From CAVYBY01 sp963766935 (lineage in GTDB: Bacteria > Actinomycetota > UBA4738 > HRBIN12): a stretch of DNA of 64,000 bases. The notes beneath the pieces were generated by a model, which made no database searches, was not told where the DNA came from, and worked only from the letters and a program-made list of their open reading frames with translations. The DNA is taken from contig CAVYBY010000002.1 of NCBI GenBank assembly GCA_963766935.1, positions 310,001-374,000 on the forward strand, in the 5' to 3' direction. The translations under genes and the position numbers were made by a program. Positions 44,240 to 53,486 of the stretch are shown here, piece by piece (position 1 is the stretch's first letter; every line of letters begins with the position of its first letter).

Positions 44240-46020
44240 GGCCGGATCAGCTCCGCCCGGCGCATGCCGCGCACCGAGTTGAGAACGGCGAGCTCCTCGG
44301 CCCGCTCCGCATCCTCGATCGTCAGCCGCCGCTCGAAGAGCGTCCCGCCGGCGAGCAGCGCCGTGCGCTCCACACCCGGAAGCAGGCCGCATTCGATGGG
44401 CGGCGTCCACCACGCGCCGTCCAGCCTGACCGCCACGTTCGCGATCGTCGTCTCGACGAGCTCGCCACGCGCGTTCACCAGGACCACGTCGTCGGCGTCG
44501 GGATGCCGCGCGCGCGCCTCGTCGTAGGGTCCGCGGAGCGAGGTCTTGTGGTAGCGCATGGCGTCGGTCTCGTCGACCAACCCGTCGAGGTCGACGGCGA
44601 GGCGGACCGGATCGGCGAGCCGCGGCAGCGAGACGCCGCCCGTCGTCGCGCGTCCGCGACGGTCCAGCAGAAGCCGGATCCGCGCCGGCCCGTCCGGGAA
44701 GCGCCCGGCTTCCCGTTCGAGAGCCTCGCGCACCGCCCGCTCGTCGTGGGCGAAGCCGAAGTACGCCGCCGAGGCCGCGAGCCGCGCCAGATGGAGCTCG
44801 AGCCGGCGAAAACCGGTTCCCGGCTCGTGCAGCAGCGTCTCGAGGAGCTCGAAGGCCGGCCGGCGCGCGGTCAGCACCCGGGCCTTGGCGACGGTCTCGT
44901 CGAACTCGCGATCCGACAGTGAATCCCACGTGATGCCGCCTCCCACGCCGAACTCGGCCGCGCGCGTGCGCTCGTCGACGACGACCGTTCGGATCGCGAC
45001 GTTGAACTGCGCGTCGGGCAGGCCCGAGCCCGGTGGTGACAGGAACCCGACCGCGCCGCAGTACACGCCGCGCGGTGAGTCTTCGAGCTCGGAGATGATG
45101 GCCATCGTCCGCACCTTCGGCGCACCGGTGACGGAGCCGCTCGGAAAGAGCGCTCCGAACACCTCCGGGATGCCGGTCCCCGGACGCAGATCCGCCGTCA
45201 CGGTGGAGGTCAGCTGCCACACGGTCTCGTAGCGCTCCGCCCGGAACAGGTCGGTCCACCGCACGGAGCCGGGCTTCGCGATCCGACCGAGATCGTTGCG
45301 GATGAGGTCGACGATCATCGCGTTCTCGGCCCGGTCTTTGAGCGAGGCCCGCAGCTCGCGCATCCGCTCCTCGTCCTCGGCCGGCCACCGTCCGCGCGGA
45401 GCGGTTCCCTTCATCGGACGCGCCACGATCCGTCCCGCCTCGATGCGGAAGAACAGCTCCGGCGATGCCGACAGGACCCGGTACCGCCCGGCGTTGACGT
45501 AGGCCCCGTACCCACCTCGCTGCGCGAAGCAGAGGTCGCGGTAGAGGCCGCGCTCGTCGCCGGCCACCGTCGAGCGCAGGCGGAACGTGTGGTTGACCTG
45601 GTACGTGTCCCCGGCGGCGATGTGCTCCCGGATGCCGGCGATGGCGCGGTCGTACCGCTCCTGCGGGATCGATGGGTGCCAGGCATCCTGGGCGCCGGGG
45701 ACGGCTCCGTCCCTGGACTCCGGCAACGCCGTGTCCTCGCGCCGCTCGAACATCCCGAACCAGGCGAGCGGGAGGGCGGCGAATGGATCCTGCGGGTCGC
45801 GTTCCCGCACCCGCAGGGCCGGGTCGAACGCCGGCGCGGCCTCGTACGCGACGAACCCCGCCACCCACAGGCCGCGCGTCGCCGCGGACGCGGCCGCGGC
45901 GAGCACCCCCGGGACCTCGCCGATGCGGCCGGCCTCCAGCACGCCGACGGGCTCGGCGAGGCGGAACGAGGGGGACGCGCCGGTCAGGTCGTCGAACCTG
46001 GCCTCGATCACGGCGTGCAC
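44236..46020 (-). CDS. pabB: Aminodeoxychorismate synthase component I fused to 4-amino-4-deoxychorismate lyase (PabB-PabC)
   Basis: Bifunctional folate enzyme of about 594 aa. Residues ~1-390 are PabB: KGTAPRGRWPAED, NDLGRIAKPGSV and LFPSGSVTGAPKV are the chorismate-binding motifs. Residues ~400-594 are a class IV aminotransferase fold, with KTSLRGPYDEARA carrying the PLP lysine and ARGELVETTIANVAV as the typical loop. No PabA partner is in the window. The start is uncertain: GTG 46020 is used; GTG 46011 has a TAAGGT -10 7 nt upstream; ATG 46065 would overlap the divergent mnmA start. Confidence 0.88.
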   Translation of the reverse strand: MHAVIEARFDDLTGASPSFRLAEPVGVLEAGRIGEVPGVLAAAASAATRGLWVAGFVAYEAAPAFDPALRVRERDPQDPFAALPLAWFGMFERREDTALPESRDGAVPGAQDAWHPSIPQERYDRAIAGIREHIAAGDTYQVNHTFRLRSTVAGDERGLYRDLCFAQRGGYGAYVNAGRYRVLSASPELFFRIEAGRIVARPMKGTAPRGRWPAEDEERMRELRASLKDRAENAMIVDLIRNDLGRIAKPGSVRWTDLFRAERYETVWQLTSTVTADLRPGTGIPEVFGALFPSGSVTGAPKVRTMAIISELEDSPRGVYCGAVGFLSPPGSGLPDAQFNVAIRTVVVDERTRAAEFGVGGGITWDSLSDREFDETVAKARVLTARRPAFELLETLLHEPGTGFRRLELHLARLAASAAYFGFAHDERAVREALEREAGRFPDGPARIRLLLDRRGRATTGGVSLPRLADPVRLAVDLDGLVDETDAMRYHKTSLRGPYDEARARHPDADDVVLVNARGELVETTIANVAVRLDGAWWTPPIECGLLPGVERTALLAGGTLFERRLTIEDAERAEELAVLNSVRGMRRAELIRP

Positions 46021-46051
46021 CTTACGCGTCCACCCGGTCGCCCCGAGGCGG

Positions 46052-46057
46052 TAGCCT
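46052..46057 (+). promoter_or_regulatory. -10 element of mnmA
   Basis: TAGCCT ends 6 nt before the ATG at 46064, without a Shine-Dalgarno. Transcription would start at the initiation codon. Confidence 0.5.
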
Positions 46058-46063
46058 CGTGCC

Positions 46064-47146
46064 ATGTCGTCCGTGCTCGTCGCCATGTCGGGCGGGGTGG
46101 ATTCATCCGTGGCCGCGTGCCTGCTCGTCGAGCAGGGACACGAGGTTCTCGGGTCCCACCTCCGTCTTGTCGACGACGCGGGCCTCGACCACGGGTGCTG
46201 CGGACCTCGCGCCTCCGCCGATGCCGCCGAAGTCGCGCGGATCGCCGGGATCGGCTTCGAGACGGTCGATCTCTCACGCGAGTTCGCCCAGACGGTCATC
46301 GCGGATTTCGTCTCGGAGCACGCGGCCGGCCGGACGCCCAACCCCTGCGCGCGGTGCAACCGCGAGATCAAGTTCGGCGCGTTTCTTCGCCGCGCGGACG
46401 AGCTCGGGGTGGATCTCGTCGCGACCGGGCACTACGTCCGAAACGTCGAGGGCGACGACGGGCGCCGCCGGCTGTTGCGGGGCGCGGACCCGTCGAAGGA
46501 CCAGACCTACATGCTCCACATGCTGGGACAGCGCGAGCTGGCCCGCGCGCGGTTCCCGGTGGGGACCCTGGCGAAGTCGGCGACCCGCCGGCTCGCCGAC
46601 CGCTTCGGGCTGCCGGTCGCCGACAAGCCCGATTCGCAGGAGCTCTGCTTCGCGCCGGCCGGCGAGGCGGGAGCGTTCGCGCGCCGCGCCGCGCCGGAGC
46701 TCGTCCGCCCGGGTGGGACGGTCGTGGACGCGGCCGGCGCCGTCCTCGGCCACCACGACGGGACGTTCGCGTTCACGATCGGCCAGCGGCGAGGTCTCGG
46801 TGTCGCCACGGGCAGCCGCTCCTACGTGATCGACGTCGACGCCGCCAGCAACCGCGTGGTCGTCGGACCGCAGGAGCTGCTGCGCCGCGGCGGGCTGGTC
46901 GCCGACCGCGCCTCCTGGGTCTCGGGGGCGCCGCCGGCCGATGGTCCGTTCGAGGCCTCGGTCGCCATCCGCTACCGGTCGGGGCCCGCCCCCGCGGTCG
47001 TGCGGCCCAGCGGCGATGACGGGTTCCGCGTCGAGTTCCGTGAGCCTCAGCGCGCGGTCGCGCCGGGTCAGAGTGCCGTCGTCTACCGGGGCGACGAGGT
47101 GCTGGGCGGCGGCCGCATCGTGGACGCCCTCAGGGTCTCGTCGTGA
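46064..47146 (+). CDS. mnmA: tRNA-specific 2-thiouridylase
   Basis: ATP-dependent 2-thiolation of U34 in Lys, Glu and Gln tRNAs. The PP-loop SGGVDSS is at residues 9-15. Catalytic cysteines are in NPCARCNREIKF and QELCF. The typical CC-containing segment near residue 45 (HGCCGPRASADA) is present, and the C-terminal beta-barrel is complete (360 aa). It opens the mnmA-UPF0280-ligA run, with its stop overlapping the next GTG. Confidence 0.96.
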   Translation: MSSVLVAMSGGVDSSVAACLLVEQGHEVLGSHLRLVDDAGLDHGCCGPRASADAAEVARIAGIGFETVDLSREFAQTVIADFVSEHAAGRTPNPCARCNREIKFGAFLRRADELGVDLVATGHYVRNVEGDDGRRRLLRGADPSKDQTYMLHMLGQRELARARFPVGTLAKSATRRLADRFGLPVADKPDSQELCFAPAGEAGAFARRAAPELVRPGGTVVDAAGAVLGHHDGTFAFTIGQRRGLGVATGSRSYVIDVDAASNRVVVGPQELLRRGGLVADRASWVSGAPPADGPFEASVAIRYRSGPAPAVVRPSGDDGFRVEFREPQRAVAPGQSAVVYRGDEVLGGGRIVDALRVSS

Positions 47147-47820
47147 GGATCCTCCGGCGTCGCGCTTCGACGTTCGAGATCCGGGTGGAGGACCTGCGGC
47201 TGCTCGTGACGGCGCCGGAGGACGTCGCGGAGGAGGTTCGCGCCGCGGCGCTGTCGCTCTGGGAGCAGCTGCGCTCATATTCGCTTCGCGACCCGGCGTT
47301 TCGAACCAGCAAGCGGCCCATCGCCGGCGTGCGGTCGGACGCCCCCGACGTCGTCCGCGAGATGGTCGCGGCGGCCTCCGCGGCGGGCGTGGGCCCGATG
47401 GTCACGTTCCGCGGGGCGGTGGTCGACCAGGTCGGGCGGGTCCTGGCGGTGCAGTTGTCCGAGCTCACGGTGGCCTGCGGCGGCGACTACTTCATCAAGG
47501 CGCGCCGCCGGACTCAGGTCGGGATCCGCCGCCCCGGCGGGGACACGATGGCGGTGGCCTTCGCGGCCTCGGAGGGCGTCGGGGTCTCGACGACGCTCGG
47601 CCGGGCGCGCGCCGGAGCCGGTCCCGACGGGCTCGCCGTGATCGCCTCGTCGTGCACGATGGCGGACGCGGTGGCGGCCGGCGTGCAGGCGATCCTGACG
47701 AAGTCCGGCGGCTTCGCAAAGGCGCTGCGGTATCTGCGGGCCGCGCCCGAGGTGCTCGGCGGCGTCATCGTGATCGGCGAGCACATCGGTCTCGCCGGAG
47801 GCGTGGAGATCGCCGCGTGA
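47143..47820 (+). CDS. UPF0280 family protein (ApbE-like fold)
   Basis: A 225-aa protein. Diagnostic stretches are PMVTFRGAVVDQVGRVL, TVACGGDYFIKA and ASSCTMADAVAAGVQAIL, typical of the UPF0280/thiamine-biosynthesis ApbE-related group. ApbE proteins flavinylate membrane proteins, but UPF0280 function is not established to my knowledge. It lies tightly between mnmA and ligA with GTGA overlaps at both ends, so it is co-translated with both. The N-terminus is Arg-rich. Confidence 0.75.
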   Translation: MRILRRRASTFEIRVEDLRLLVTAPEDVAEEVRAAALSLWEQLRSYSLRDPAFRTSKRPIAGVRSDAPDVVREMVAAASAAGVGPMVTFRGAVVDQVGRVLAVQLSELTVACGGDYFIKARRRTQVGIRRPGGDTMAVAFAASEGVGVSTTLGRARAGAGPDGLAVIASSCTMADAVAAGVQAILTKSGGFAKALRYLRAAPEVLGGVIVIGEHIGLAGGVEIAA

Positions 47821-49850
47821 CGGCGACGGCCGAAGAGCGCCGCCGGGCGGCCGCCAAGCTGCGCGTCGAGGAGCTCCGCAGCCTCGTCGAGCACCATCGC
47901 TACCGGTACCACGTGCTCGACGACCCCGAGGTCTCCGACGCGGAATACGACGAGTTCATGCGCGAGCTCGCCGGGCTGGAGGAGGAGTTTCCCGAGCTCC
48001 AGACGCCTGACTCGCCCACGCAAACCGTCGGGGGAGCCGTCGACACGCTCTTTACTCCCGTCGAGCACCGCGCGCCGATGCGCTCGCTCGACAACGCCTT
48101 CTCGCCCGAGGAGGTCGAGGCCTGGGCGGCGCGGATCGAGCGCGCGGTCGGCGATGGCGCCACCTATGCCTGCGAGCTCAAGATCGACGGGGTCGCCTGC
48201 GCGCTCACGTACGAGTCGGGGGTGCTGACGCGGGCCGCCACCCGCGGCGACGGCACCGTCGGCGAGGACATCACGGCGAACGTGCGCACCGTCACGGGCG
48301 TGCCGCGGCGGCTCGGTGTGGATCCGCCGCCACGGGTCATCGAGGTTCGCGGCGAGATGTACCTGCCGGTGGCGGCCTTCGAGGAGCTCAACCGCCAGCT
48401 GACCGAGGCTGGTCAGCGCGCGTTCGCGAACCCTCGCAACGCGGCGGCCGGATCGCTCCGCCAGAAGGACCCGGCGGTCACCGCGTCCCGGCCCCTCCGC
48501 CTGTGGGTGCACTCGTTCGGGGCGGCCGAGGGCATCGAGTTCGATTCCCACCTCGGCTTCCTGGGCTGGGCGGCCAAGGCCGGGCTGCCGGTTGCACCAA
48601 CCACGGAGGCGCGTGACTCCGTCGGCGGCGTCGAGGAGTTCCTGTCCCGGTGGGAGACGCACCGTCACGACATCGACTGGGAGATCGACGGGGCGGTCGT
48701 CAAGGTCGACCAGACCGACCTGCAACGCGAGCTTGGCGCCACGTCGAAGGCGCCGCGCTGGGCCATCGCCTACAAGTTCCCGCCCGAGGAGCGGACGACG
48801 ATCCTTCGCAAGATCGACGTCCACACGGGCCGCACCGGCAAGGTCACGCCGTTCGCGGTTCTCGAGCCGGTGCAGATCGGCGGCGTGACGATCACGTACG
48901 CGACGCTCCACAACGAAGACGAGGTCCATCGCAAGGACGTGCGGCCGGGCGACACGGTGATCGTGCGGCGGGCGGGGGACGTGATCCCCGAGATCGTCGG
49001 GCCGGTCCCATCGCGGCGCAAGCGCGGGGCGCGGATCTGGCACATGCCGAAGACCTGTCCTTCCTGCGGCACGCCACTCGTTCGGGCCGAGGGCGAGGCG
49101 GACACGCGCTGCCCGAACCGCGCCGGCTGCCCGTCCCAGAACCAGGAGTGGCTCTTCCACTTCGCCGGCCGCGGCGCGCTGGACATCGAGGGCCTCGGCT
49201 ACGTGACGCTCATGCAGCTCGTCGATCGCGGACTGGTGAACGACCCGGCGGACATCTTCGCGCTCGGTCCCGGCCAGCTCGAATCGCTCGTGGGCTTTGC
49301 CGAGAAGTCGGTCACCAACTTGCTGAGCTCGATCGAGACCTCGAAGGACCGTCCGCTCTGGCGGCTGCTCGTGGGTCTCAACATCCGCCATGTCGGCACG
49401 CACGTGGCGCAGGTGCTTGCCAGGGCGTTCGGGTCGCTCGACGCGCTGGCGGGCGCCTCCGAGGAGCAGATCGACGACGTGGCGGAGATCGGGCCCGAGA
49501 TCGCGGCTTCCGTGCACGCGTGGTTCGGCGACACAGGCAACGCCGCCCTGGTCGAGAAGCTCCGCGCGGCCGGCGTCCGGATGGCCGACGAGATGCCGCG
49601 AACGACTGGCCCGAAGCCGCTCGAGGGCAAGACCATCGTGCTGACCGGCGGGCTCGAGGGCCTCAGCCGCGAGGAAGCGACGGTTGCCGCCCAGGCCGCG
49701 GGCGCGCGCGTCGCCTCCAGCGTGTCGTCGCGGACCGACTTCGTCGTCGCCGGCCGGGATCCGGGCACGAAACACGACAAGGCGGTGAGCCTCGGCGTGG
49801 AGGTCGTCGACGAGCAGGAGTTTCTCCGGCGGCTCGGCGCGAAGCGATGA
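47817..49850 (+). CDS. ligA: NAD+-dependent DNA ligase
   Basis: Replicative nick-sealing ligase, 677 aa from GTG 47817. Domains in order: Ia NAD-binding (VEHHRYRYHVLDDPEVSDAEYD), adenylation with the nucleophile K122 in CELKIDGVA, OB fold, a four-cysteine zinc finger (CPSCGTPL ... RCPNRAGCP), helix-hairpin-helix repeats and a C-terminal BRCT domain (LEGKTIVLTGGLEGLSREEA). All motifs are intact. A hairpin terminator follows. Confidence 0.97.
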   Translation: MTATAEERRRAAAKLRVEELRSLVEHHRYRYHVLDDPEVSDAEYDEFMRELAGLEEEFPELQTPDSPTQTVGGAVDTLFTPVEHRAPMRSLDNAFSPEEVEAWAARIERAVGDGATYACELKIDGVACALTYESGVLTRAATRGDGTVGEDITANVRTVTGVPRRLGVDPPPRVIEVRGEMYLPVAAFEELNRQLTEAGQRAFANPRNAAAGSLRQKDPAVTASRPLRLWVHSFGAAEGIEFDSHLGFLGWAAKAGLPVAPTTEARDSVGGVEEFLSRWETHRHDIDWEIDGAVVKVDQTDLQRELGATSKAPRWAIAYKFPPEERTTILRKIDVHTGRTGKVTPFAVLEPVQIGGVTITYATLHNEDEVHRKDVRPGDTVIVRRAGDVIPEIVGPVPSRRKRGARIWHMPKTCPSCGTPLVRAEGEADTRCPNRAGCPSQNQEWLFHFAGRGALDIEGLGYVTLMQLVDRGLVNDPADIFALGPGQLESLVGFAEKSVTNLLSSIETSKDRPLWRLLVGLNIRHVGTHVAQVLARAFGSLDALAGASEEQIDDVAEIGPEIAASVHAWFGDTGNAALVEKLRAAGVRMADEMPRTTGPKPLEGKTIVLTGGLEGLSREEATVAAQAAGARVASSVSSRTDFVVAGRDPGTKHDKAVSLGVEVVDEQEFLRRLGAKR

Positions 49851-49862
49851 GCGCCGCGGTGC

Positions 49863-49884
49863 GGGGCCGGCCGCTCCCGGCCCC
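49863..49884 (+). terminator. Hairpin terminator after ligA
   Basis: GGGGCCGG / CCGGCCCC forms a perfect 8-bp stem with a 6-nt loop, 12 nt after the ligA stop. No U-tract. Confidence 0.65.
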
Positions 49885-49894
49885 GGCCGCCAAC

Positions 49895-49900
49895 TAGACT
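49895..49900 (+). promoter_or_regulatory. -10 element of gatC
   Basis: TAGACT ends 9 nt before the gatC ATG; no Shine-Dalgarno and no clear -35. Leaderless type. Confidence 0.5.
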
Positions 49901-49909
49901 GCGCCCACC

Positions 49910-50200
49910 ATGCCCGTCGAGATCGACATCGACCACGTCGCCCGGCTGGCCCGGCTGGACCTCACGGACGACGAGAAGGTCAAGCTGACGGGACAGCTCG
50001 CCGCGATCCTCGAGCACGCCTCCACGCTCGCCGCGGTGGCGACGGCGGACGTTCCCCCCAGCGCGTCCGCCATGGCCCGATCGAACGTGGACCGCGACGA
50101 CGTCGTCGAGCCGAGCCTTTCGGTCGAGGCGGCGCTCCGCAACGCGCCGGATCGCGAAGGCGACCGTTTCCGCGTGCCACGCGTGGTCGAAGGCGGATGA
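49910..50200 (+). CDS. gatC: Aspartyl/glutamyl-tRNA amidotransferase subunit C
   Basis: Small belt subunit (96 aa) that stabilises GatA-GatB in the transamidosome making Gln-tRNA and/or Asn-tRNA. Conserved start IDHVARLARLDLTDDE, then QLAAILEHASTL, and the C-terminal FRVPRVVE. It is coupled to gatA by ATGA. Confidence 0.95.
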   Translation: MPVEIDIDHVARLARLDLTDDEKVKLTGQLAAILEHASTLAAVATADVPPSASAMARSNVDRDDVVEPSLSVEAALRNAPDREGDRFRVPRVVEGG

Positions 50201-51672
50201 GCGAACCGGACCTCTGCGACCGGACGGGCACGGCTCTGGCCGCGGCGCTCGGATCCGGCGAGATCACCGCCGCCGAGGTCGCCGAGTCCAGCCTTCGGCG
50301 AATCGAGCAGGTGGACGGCCGGCTCAATGCGTTCGTCACGATCACCCCCGAGGTCGCCGGCGAGCGCGCTGCCGCGGTCGACGCGCACCGCGCCATCGGC
50401 GCGCCGAGGGCCGCCGCGGCCGGCATCCCGGTGGCCCTCAAGGACGTCTTGTCGACCAACGGCATCCGCACGACCTGCGGCTCGTCGATCCTCGAGTCGT
50501 ACGTGCCGCCGTATGACTGCACCGCGTGGACCCGCCTTTCGGCGGCCGGGGCCGTGCTCGTCGGCAAGACCAACTGCGACGAGTTCGCGATGGGCTCTTC
50601 CAACGAGAACTCGGCGTTCGGTCCGGTGCGCAACCCGTGGGACCTCGACCGCGTGCCGGGCGGTTCTTCCGGCGGATCGGCGGCGGCGGTCGCCGCCGGT
50701 GAGGCGGTCTGGGCCCTCGGGACCGACACCGGGGGGAGCGTCCGACAGCCGGCCTCCCTCTGCGGCGTCGTCGGCCTCAAGCCGACGTACGGATTGATCA
50801 GCCGGTACGGGCTCATCGCGTTCGCGTCGTCGCTGGACACGATCGGAACGTTCACGCGAAGCGTCGAGGACGCGGCGACGCTGCTCGATGTGCTGGCCGG
50901 CCACGACGCCCGCGACGCGACGAGCCACGACGGACCACCGGCGCGGTACAGGGCGGCCCTTCGCGGCGGCGTCCGTGGTCTGCGGGTGGGCGTCGTCGCC
51001 GAAGGCTTCGGGGACGGCGTCCAATCGGGCGTGCAGGACGCGGTGCGGTCCTCGGTCGACCGGCTTGCCGCGATGGGAGCCGAGATCGGCGACGTGACCC
51101 TTCCGCACACCGAGCACGCGCTCTCGGCGTACTACGTGATCGCTCCGTCCGAGGCATCCTCGAACCTGGCCCGCTACGACGGCGTCCGATACGGGCTGCG
51201 CGTCGAGGGCGCCGATTCGGTCGAGATGATGGCGCGCACACGAGGCGCGGGGTTCGGGGCCGAGGTGAAGCGCCGGATCATCCTGGGGACGTACGCCCTG
51301 TCCGCCGGCTACTACGACGAGTACTACGGCCAGGCGCTGAAGGTGCGCACGCTCATCATCCGGGACTACGAGGCGGCGTTCGAGCGGTTCGACGTGCTGG
51401 TCTCGCCCACCTCGCCGACGACGGCGTTCCGGATCGGGGAGCGGGCCGACGATCCGCTTGCGATGTACCTCTCGGACGTCTTCACGATCCCGGGGAACCT
51501 CGCCGGCGTGCCGGCCCTTAGCCTGCCGTGCGGGCCGGATGCGGACGGGCTCCCGGTCGGCCTGCAGATCACCGGGCCGGTGCTCGGCGAGGCCACCGTG
51601 CTACGGGTCGCCCGGGCCCTCGAGGAGGACCTCGGGCTCGACCTGCGCCCCCCGCTCCTTGCGAGCGTCTGA
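50197..51672 (+). CDS. gatA: Aspartyl/glutamyl-tRNA amidotransferase subunit A
   Basis: Amidase subunit releasing ammonia from glutamine. The Ser-cisSer-Lys triad can be placed as K82 (VALKDVL), S157 (PGGSSGGS) and nucleophile S181 (DTGGSVRQPAS), a constant shift of +3 from S. aureus GatA. The length of 491 aa is normal. The last 72 bp overlap the tail of the convergent EamA transporter gene. gatB is not next but follows after the EamA and aldo-keto reductase genes. Confidence 0.97.
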   Translation: MSEPDLCDRTGTALAAALGSGEITAAEVAESSLRRIEQVDGRLNAFVTITPEVAGERAAAVDAHRAIGAPRAAAAGIPVALKDVLSTNGIRTTCGSSILESYVPPYDCTAWTRLSAAGAVLVGKTNCDEFAMGSSNENSAFGPVRNPWDLDRVPGGSSGGSAAAVAAGEAVWALGTDTGGSVRQPASLCGVVGLKPTYGLISRYGLIAFASSLDTIGTFTRSVEDAATLLDVLAGHDARDATSHDGPPARYRAALRGGVRGLRVGVVAEGFGDGVQSGVQDAVRSSVDRLAAMGAEIGDVTLPHTEHALSAYYVIAPSEASSNLARYDGVRYGLRVEGADSVEMMARTRGAGFGAEVKRRIILGTYALSAGYYDEYYGQALKVRTLIIRDYEAAFERFDVLVSPTSPTTAFRIGERADDPLAMYLSDVFTIPGNLAGVPALSLPCGPDADGLPVGLQITGPVLGEATVLRVARALEEDLGLDLRPPLLASV

Positions 51673-52605
51673 GGCCCGCGGAGCGGCGACCGAGACGATC
51701 AGGGCCACGGAGGCAAGCACGACGCCGCCGGCAAGCAGCGTGGTCGCGGTGACGGTCTCGTCGCCGAGGAGCGCTCCGAGCGATACGGCGACCACCGGGT
51801 TGACGTAGGCATAGGTGGAGACGAGGGACGTCCTGGCGTTGCGCAGCAGCCACAGATACGCCGAGAGCGCGAGCAGCGAGCCGAACGCGACCAAGTAGAC
51901 GAGAGCGAGCGCCGAGGTCGCCGAGATCCGTGCCGGGTGCAGATCCCCGAGCTCCCCGGAGATCGCGGCGGCAACGAGAAGGCCGATGCCCCCGGCCAGC
52001 TGCTGCATGCCGGCCGACTGACGCGGATCCGGCGGTAGCGGCGCGCGCCGTTGCAGCAGCGAACCGGTGGCCCACGAGAGCGACGCCCCGACCGCGAACC
52101 CGAGACCGAGCGCCGAGACGTGTCCGGCGAGCTGTCCCCGAACGAGGAGCGCCGCGCCGACGAAACCGCCGGCGAGACCCAGGACCACCCGGCCCCCGAG
52201 CCGGTCGGCACCGAGCACCCCGCGGTCGGCCAGCGCCATCCAGAGCGGAACCAGGGCGATCAGCAGGGCCACGATGCCCGTCGGCACGCCGAGGTCCTCG
52301 GCGATCGCGACGAAGCCGTTGCCGCTGAGCAGCAGCAGCACGCCGACGGTCGCCGCGGCGCGCCACTGGCGCGAGGTGGGCCGCCGCCAGGTTCCGCGCC
52401 GGCGGCTCCAGGCAACGAGCACGCCCCCGGCGAGCAGGAATCGCGCAGCCGGTCCGACGAGCGGCGGGATCGTCTGGTTCGACCGCTCGATCGCGAAATA
52501 GGTCGTTCCCCAGAAGAAGTAGACGATGCCGAGGGCGGCCCAGATCCTGCCCGGGGCCGGCGACGGAGCGCCCACCCGGGCGGGGCGGGCGGCGTCCGAA
52601 GGCAT
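51601..52605 (-). CDS. EamA-type DMT-superfamily transporter
   Basis: A 334-aa protein with ten hydrophobic segments in two EamA repeats. The first repeat begins GIVYFFWGTTYFAIE and the second includes YLWLLRNARTSLVSTYAYVNPVVAV, both typical. The export substrate (amino acids, metabolites, drugs) is unknown. ATG 52605 is chosen from the TATCAT -10 6 nt upstream; the longer frame is not conserved. Its C-terminal coding end overlaps gatA antiparallel by 72 bp. Confidence 0.82.
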   Translation of the reverse strand: MPSDAARPARVGAPSPAPGRIWAALGIVYFFWGTTYFAIERSNQTIPPLVGPAARFLLAGGVLVAWSRRRGTWRRPTSRQWRAAATVGVLLLLSGNGFVAIAEDLGVPTGIVALLIALVPLWMALADRGVLGADRLGGRVVLGLAGGFVGAALLVRGQLAGHVSALGLGFAVGASLSWATGSLLQRRAPLPPDPRQSAGMQQLAGGIGLLVAAAISGELGDLHPARISATSALALVYLVAFGSLLALSAYLWLLRNARTSLVSTYAYVNPVVAVSLGALLGDETVTATTLLAGGVVLASVALIVSVAAPRASDARKERGAQVEPEVLLEGPGDP

Positions 52606-52611
52606 GGCTCG

Positions 52612-52617
52612 ATGATA
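52612..52617 (-). promoter_or_regulatory. -10 element of the EamA gene
   Basis: On the minus strand TATCAT ends 6 nt before the ATG at 52605. Leaderless type; about 45 bp separate it from the divergent reductase start. Confidence 0.5.
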
Positions 52618-52662
52618 CGAAGCGGGGCCCGCCCGGCCGTTCGTGTGGTGCAATCACCGCCG

Positions 52663-53460
52663 ATGCAGACGCGCGCGCTCGGCGGCTCCGGGTTCGAGGT
52701 ACCGGTCGTCGGGCTCGGGACCTGGTTGGTCCTGGACGTTCCGGCCGAGCACGAGCCGGCCGCGCGTGAGGTCGTGGCCGCCGCCTTCGAGGCCGGGACC
52801 CGGCTGGTCGACTCCTCGCCCATGTACGGACGCGCGGAAGCCGTGCTCGGCCGCGCGCTGGGCGATCGCCGTACCGACGCTGTCGTCGCGTCGAAGATCT
52901 GGGCGAGCACGGCCGGCGAGGGCCGGCGCCAGTTCGCCGCGCAGCTCGGGTTCTACGGAGGCCGGGTGGACGTCCTTCAGGTCCACAACCTCCGGGCGTG
53001 GCGCGAACAGCTCGAGTGGATGGAGCGCGAGCGCGACGAGGGGCGGATCGGCGTGCTCGGCGCGACGCACTGGTCGCCCCGGAGTTTCGGCGAGATGGCG
53101 GAGGTGATGCGGACCGGGCGGATCGGCGTGATCCAGATCCCCTGGAACCCGCGGGAGCGCGACGCCGAGCGCGAGATCCTTCCGCTCGCCGCGGATCTCG
53201 GGATCGGCGTCATCGCGATGCGCCCGTTCGGCGAGGGCGAGCTCCTGCGGCCCGCGCCCCCTGCCGCCGAGCTGGCGGCGCTCGGCGCCGCGACGTGGGC
53301 GGAGGCGCTGCTGCGATGGTGTCTGGCCGACCCGAGGGTCCACGTCGCGATCCCCGCCACGCGGGACCCCGGGCACGCCCGGTCGAACGCGGCCGCCGGC
53401 GACGGGCGGGTGTTCACGGCGGACGAGCGCTCGTTCGTGGAACGCATCGCGGCCGCCTAG
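52663..53460 (+). CDS. Aldo/keto reductase
   Basis: A TIM-barrel NAD(P)H-dependent carbonyl reductase of 265 aa. The catalytic tetrad is readable: Asp in RLVDSSPMYG, Tyr in PMYGRAE, Lys in VASKIW and His in LQVHNL. The C-terminal cofactor loop is VAIPATRDPGHARSN. It is shorter than typical members (about 300 aa) but complete. Substrate unknown. The gene stands between gatA and gatB. Confidence 0.85.
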   Translation: MQTRALGGSGFEVPVVGLGTWLVLDVPAEHEPAAREVVAAAFEAGTRLVDSSPMYGRAEAVLGRALGDRRTDAVVASKIWASTAGEGRRQFAAQLGFYGGRVDVLQVHNLRAWREQLEWMERERDEGRIGVLGATHWSPRSFGEMAEVMRTGRIGVIQIPWNPRERDAEREILPLAADLGIGVIAMRPFGEGELLRPAPPAAELAALGAATWAEALLRWCLADPRVHVAIPATRDPGHARSNAAAGDGRVFTADERSFVERIAAA

Positions 53461-53471
53461 AGACGGTTCGA

Positions 53472-53477
53472 TAAGCT
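53472..53477 (+). promoter_or_regulatory. -10 element of gatB
   Basis: TAAGCT ends 9 nt before the gatB ATG; no Shine-Dalgarno is present. Its own promoter fits the separation of gatB from gatCA. Confidence 0.5.
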
Positions 53478-53486
53478 CGCCGCGTC

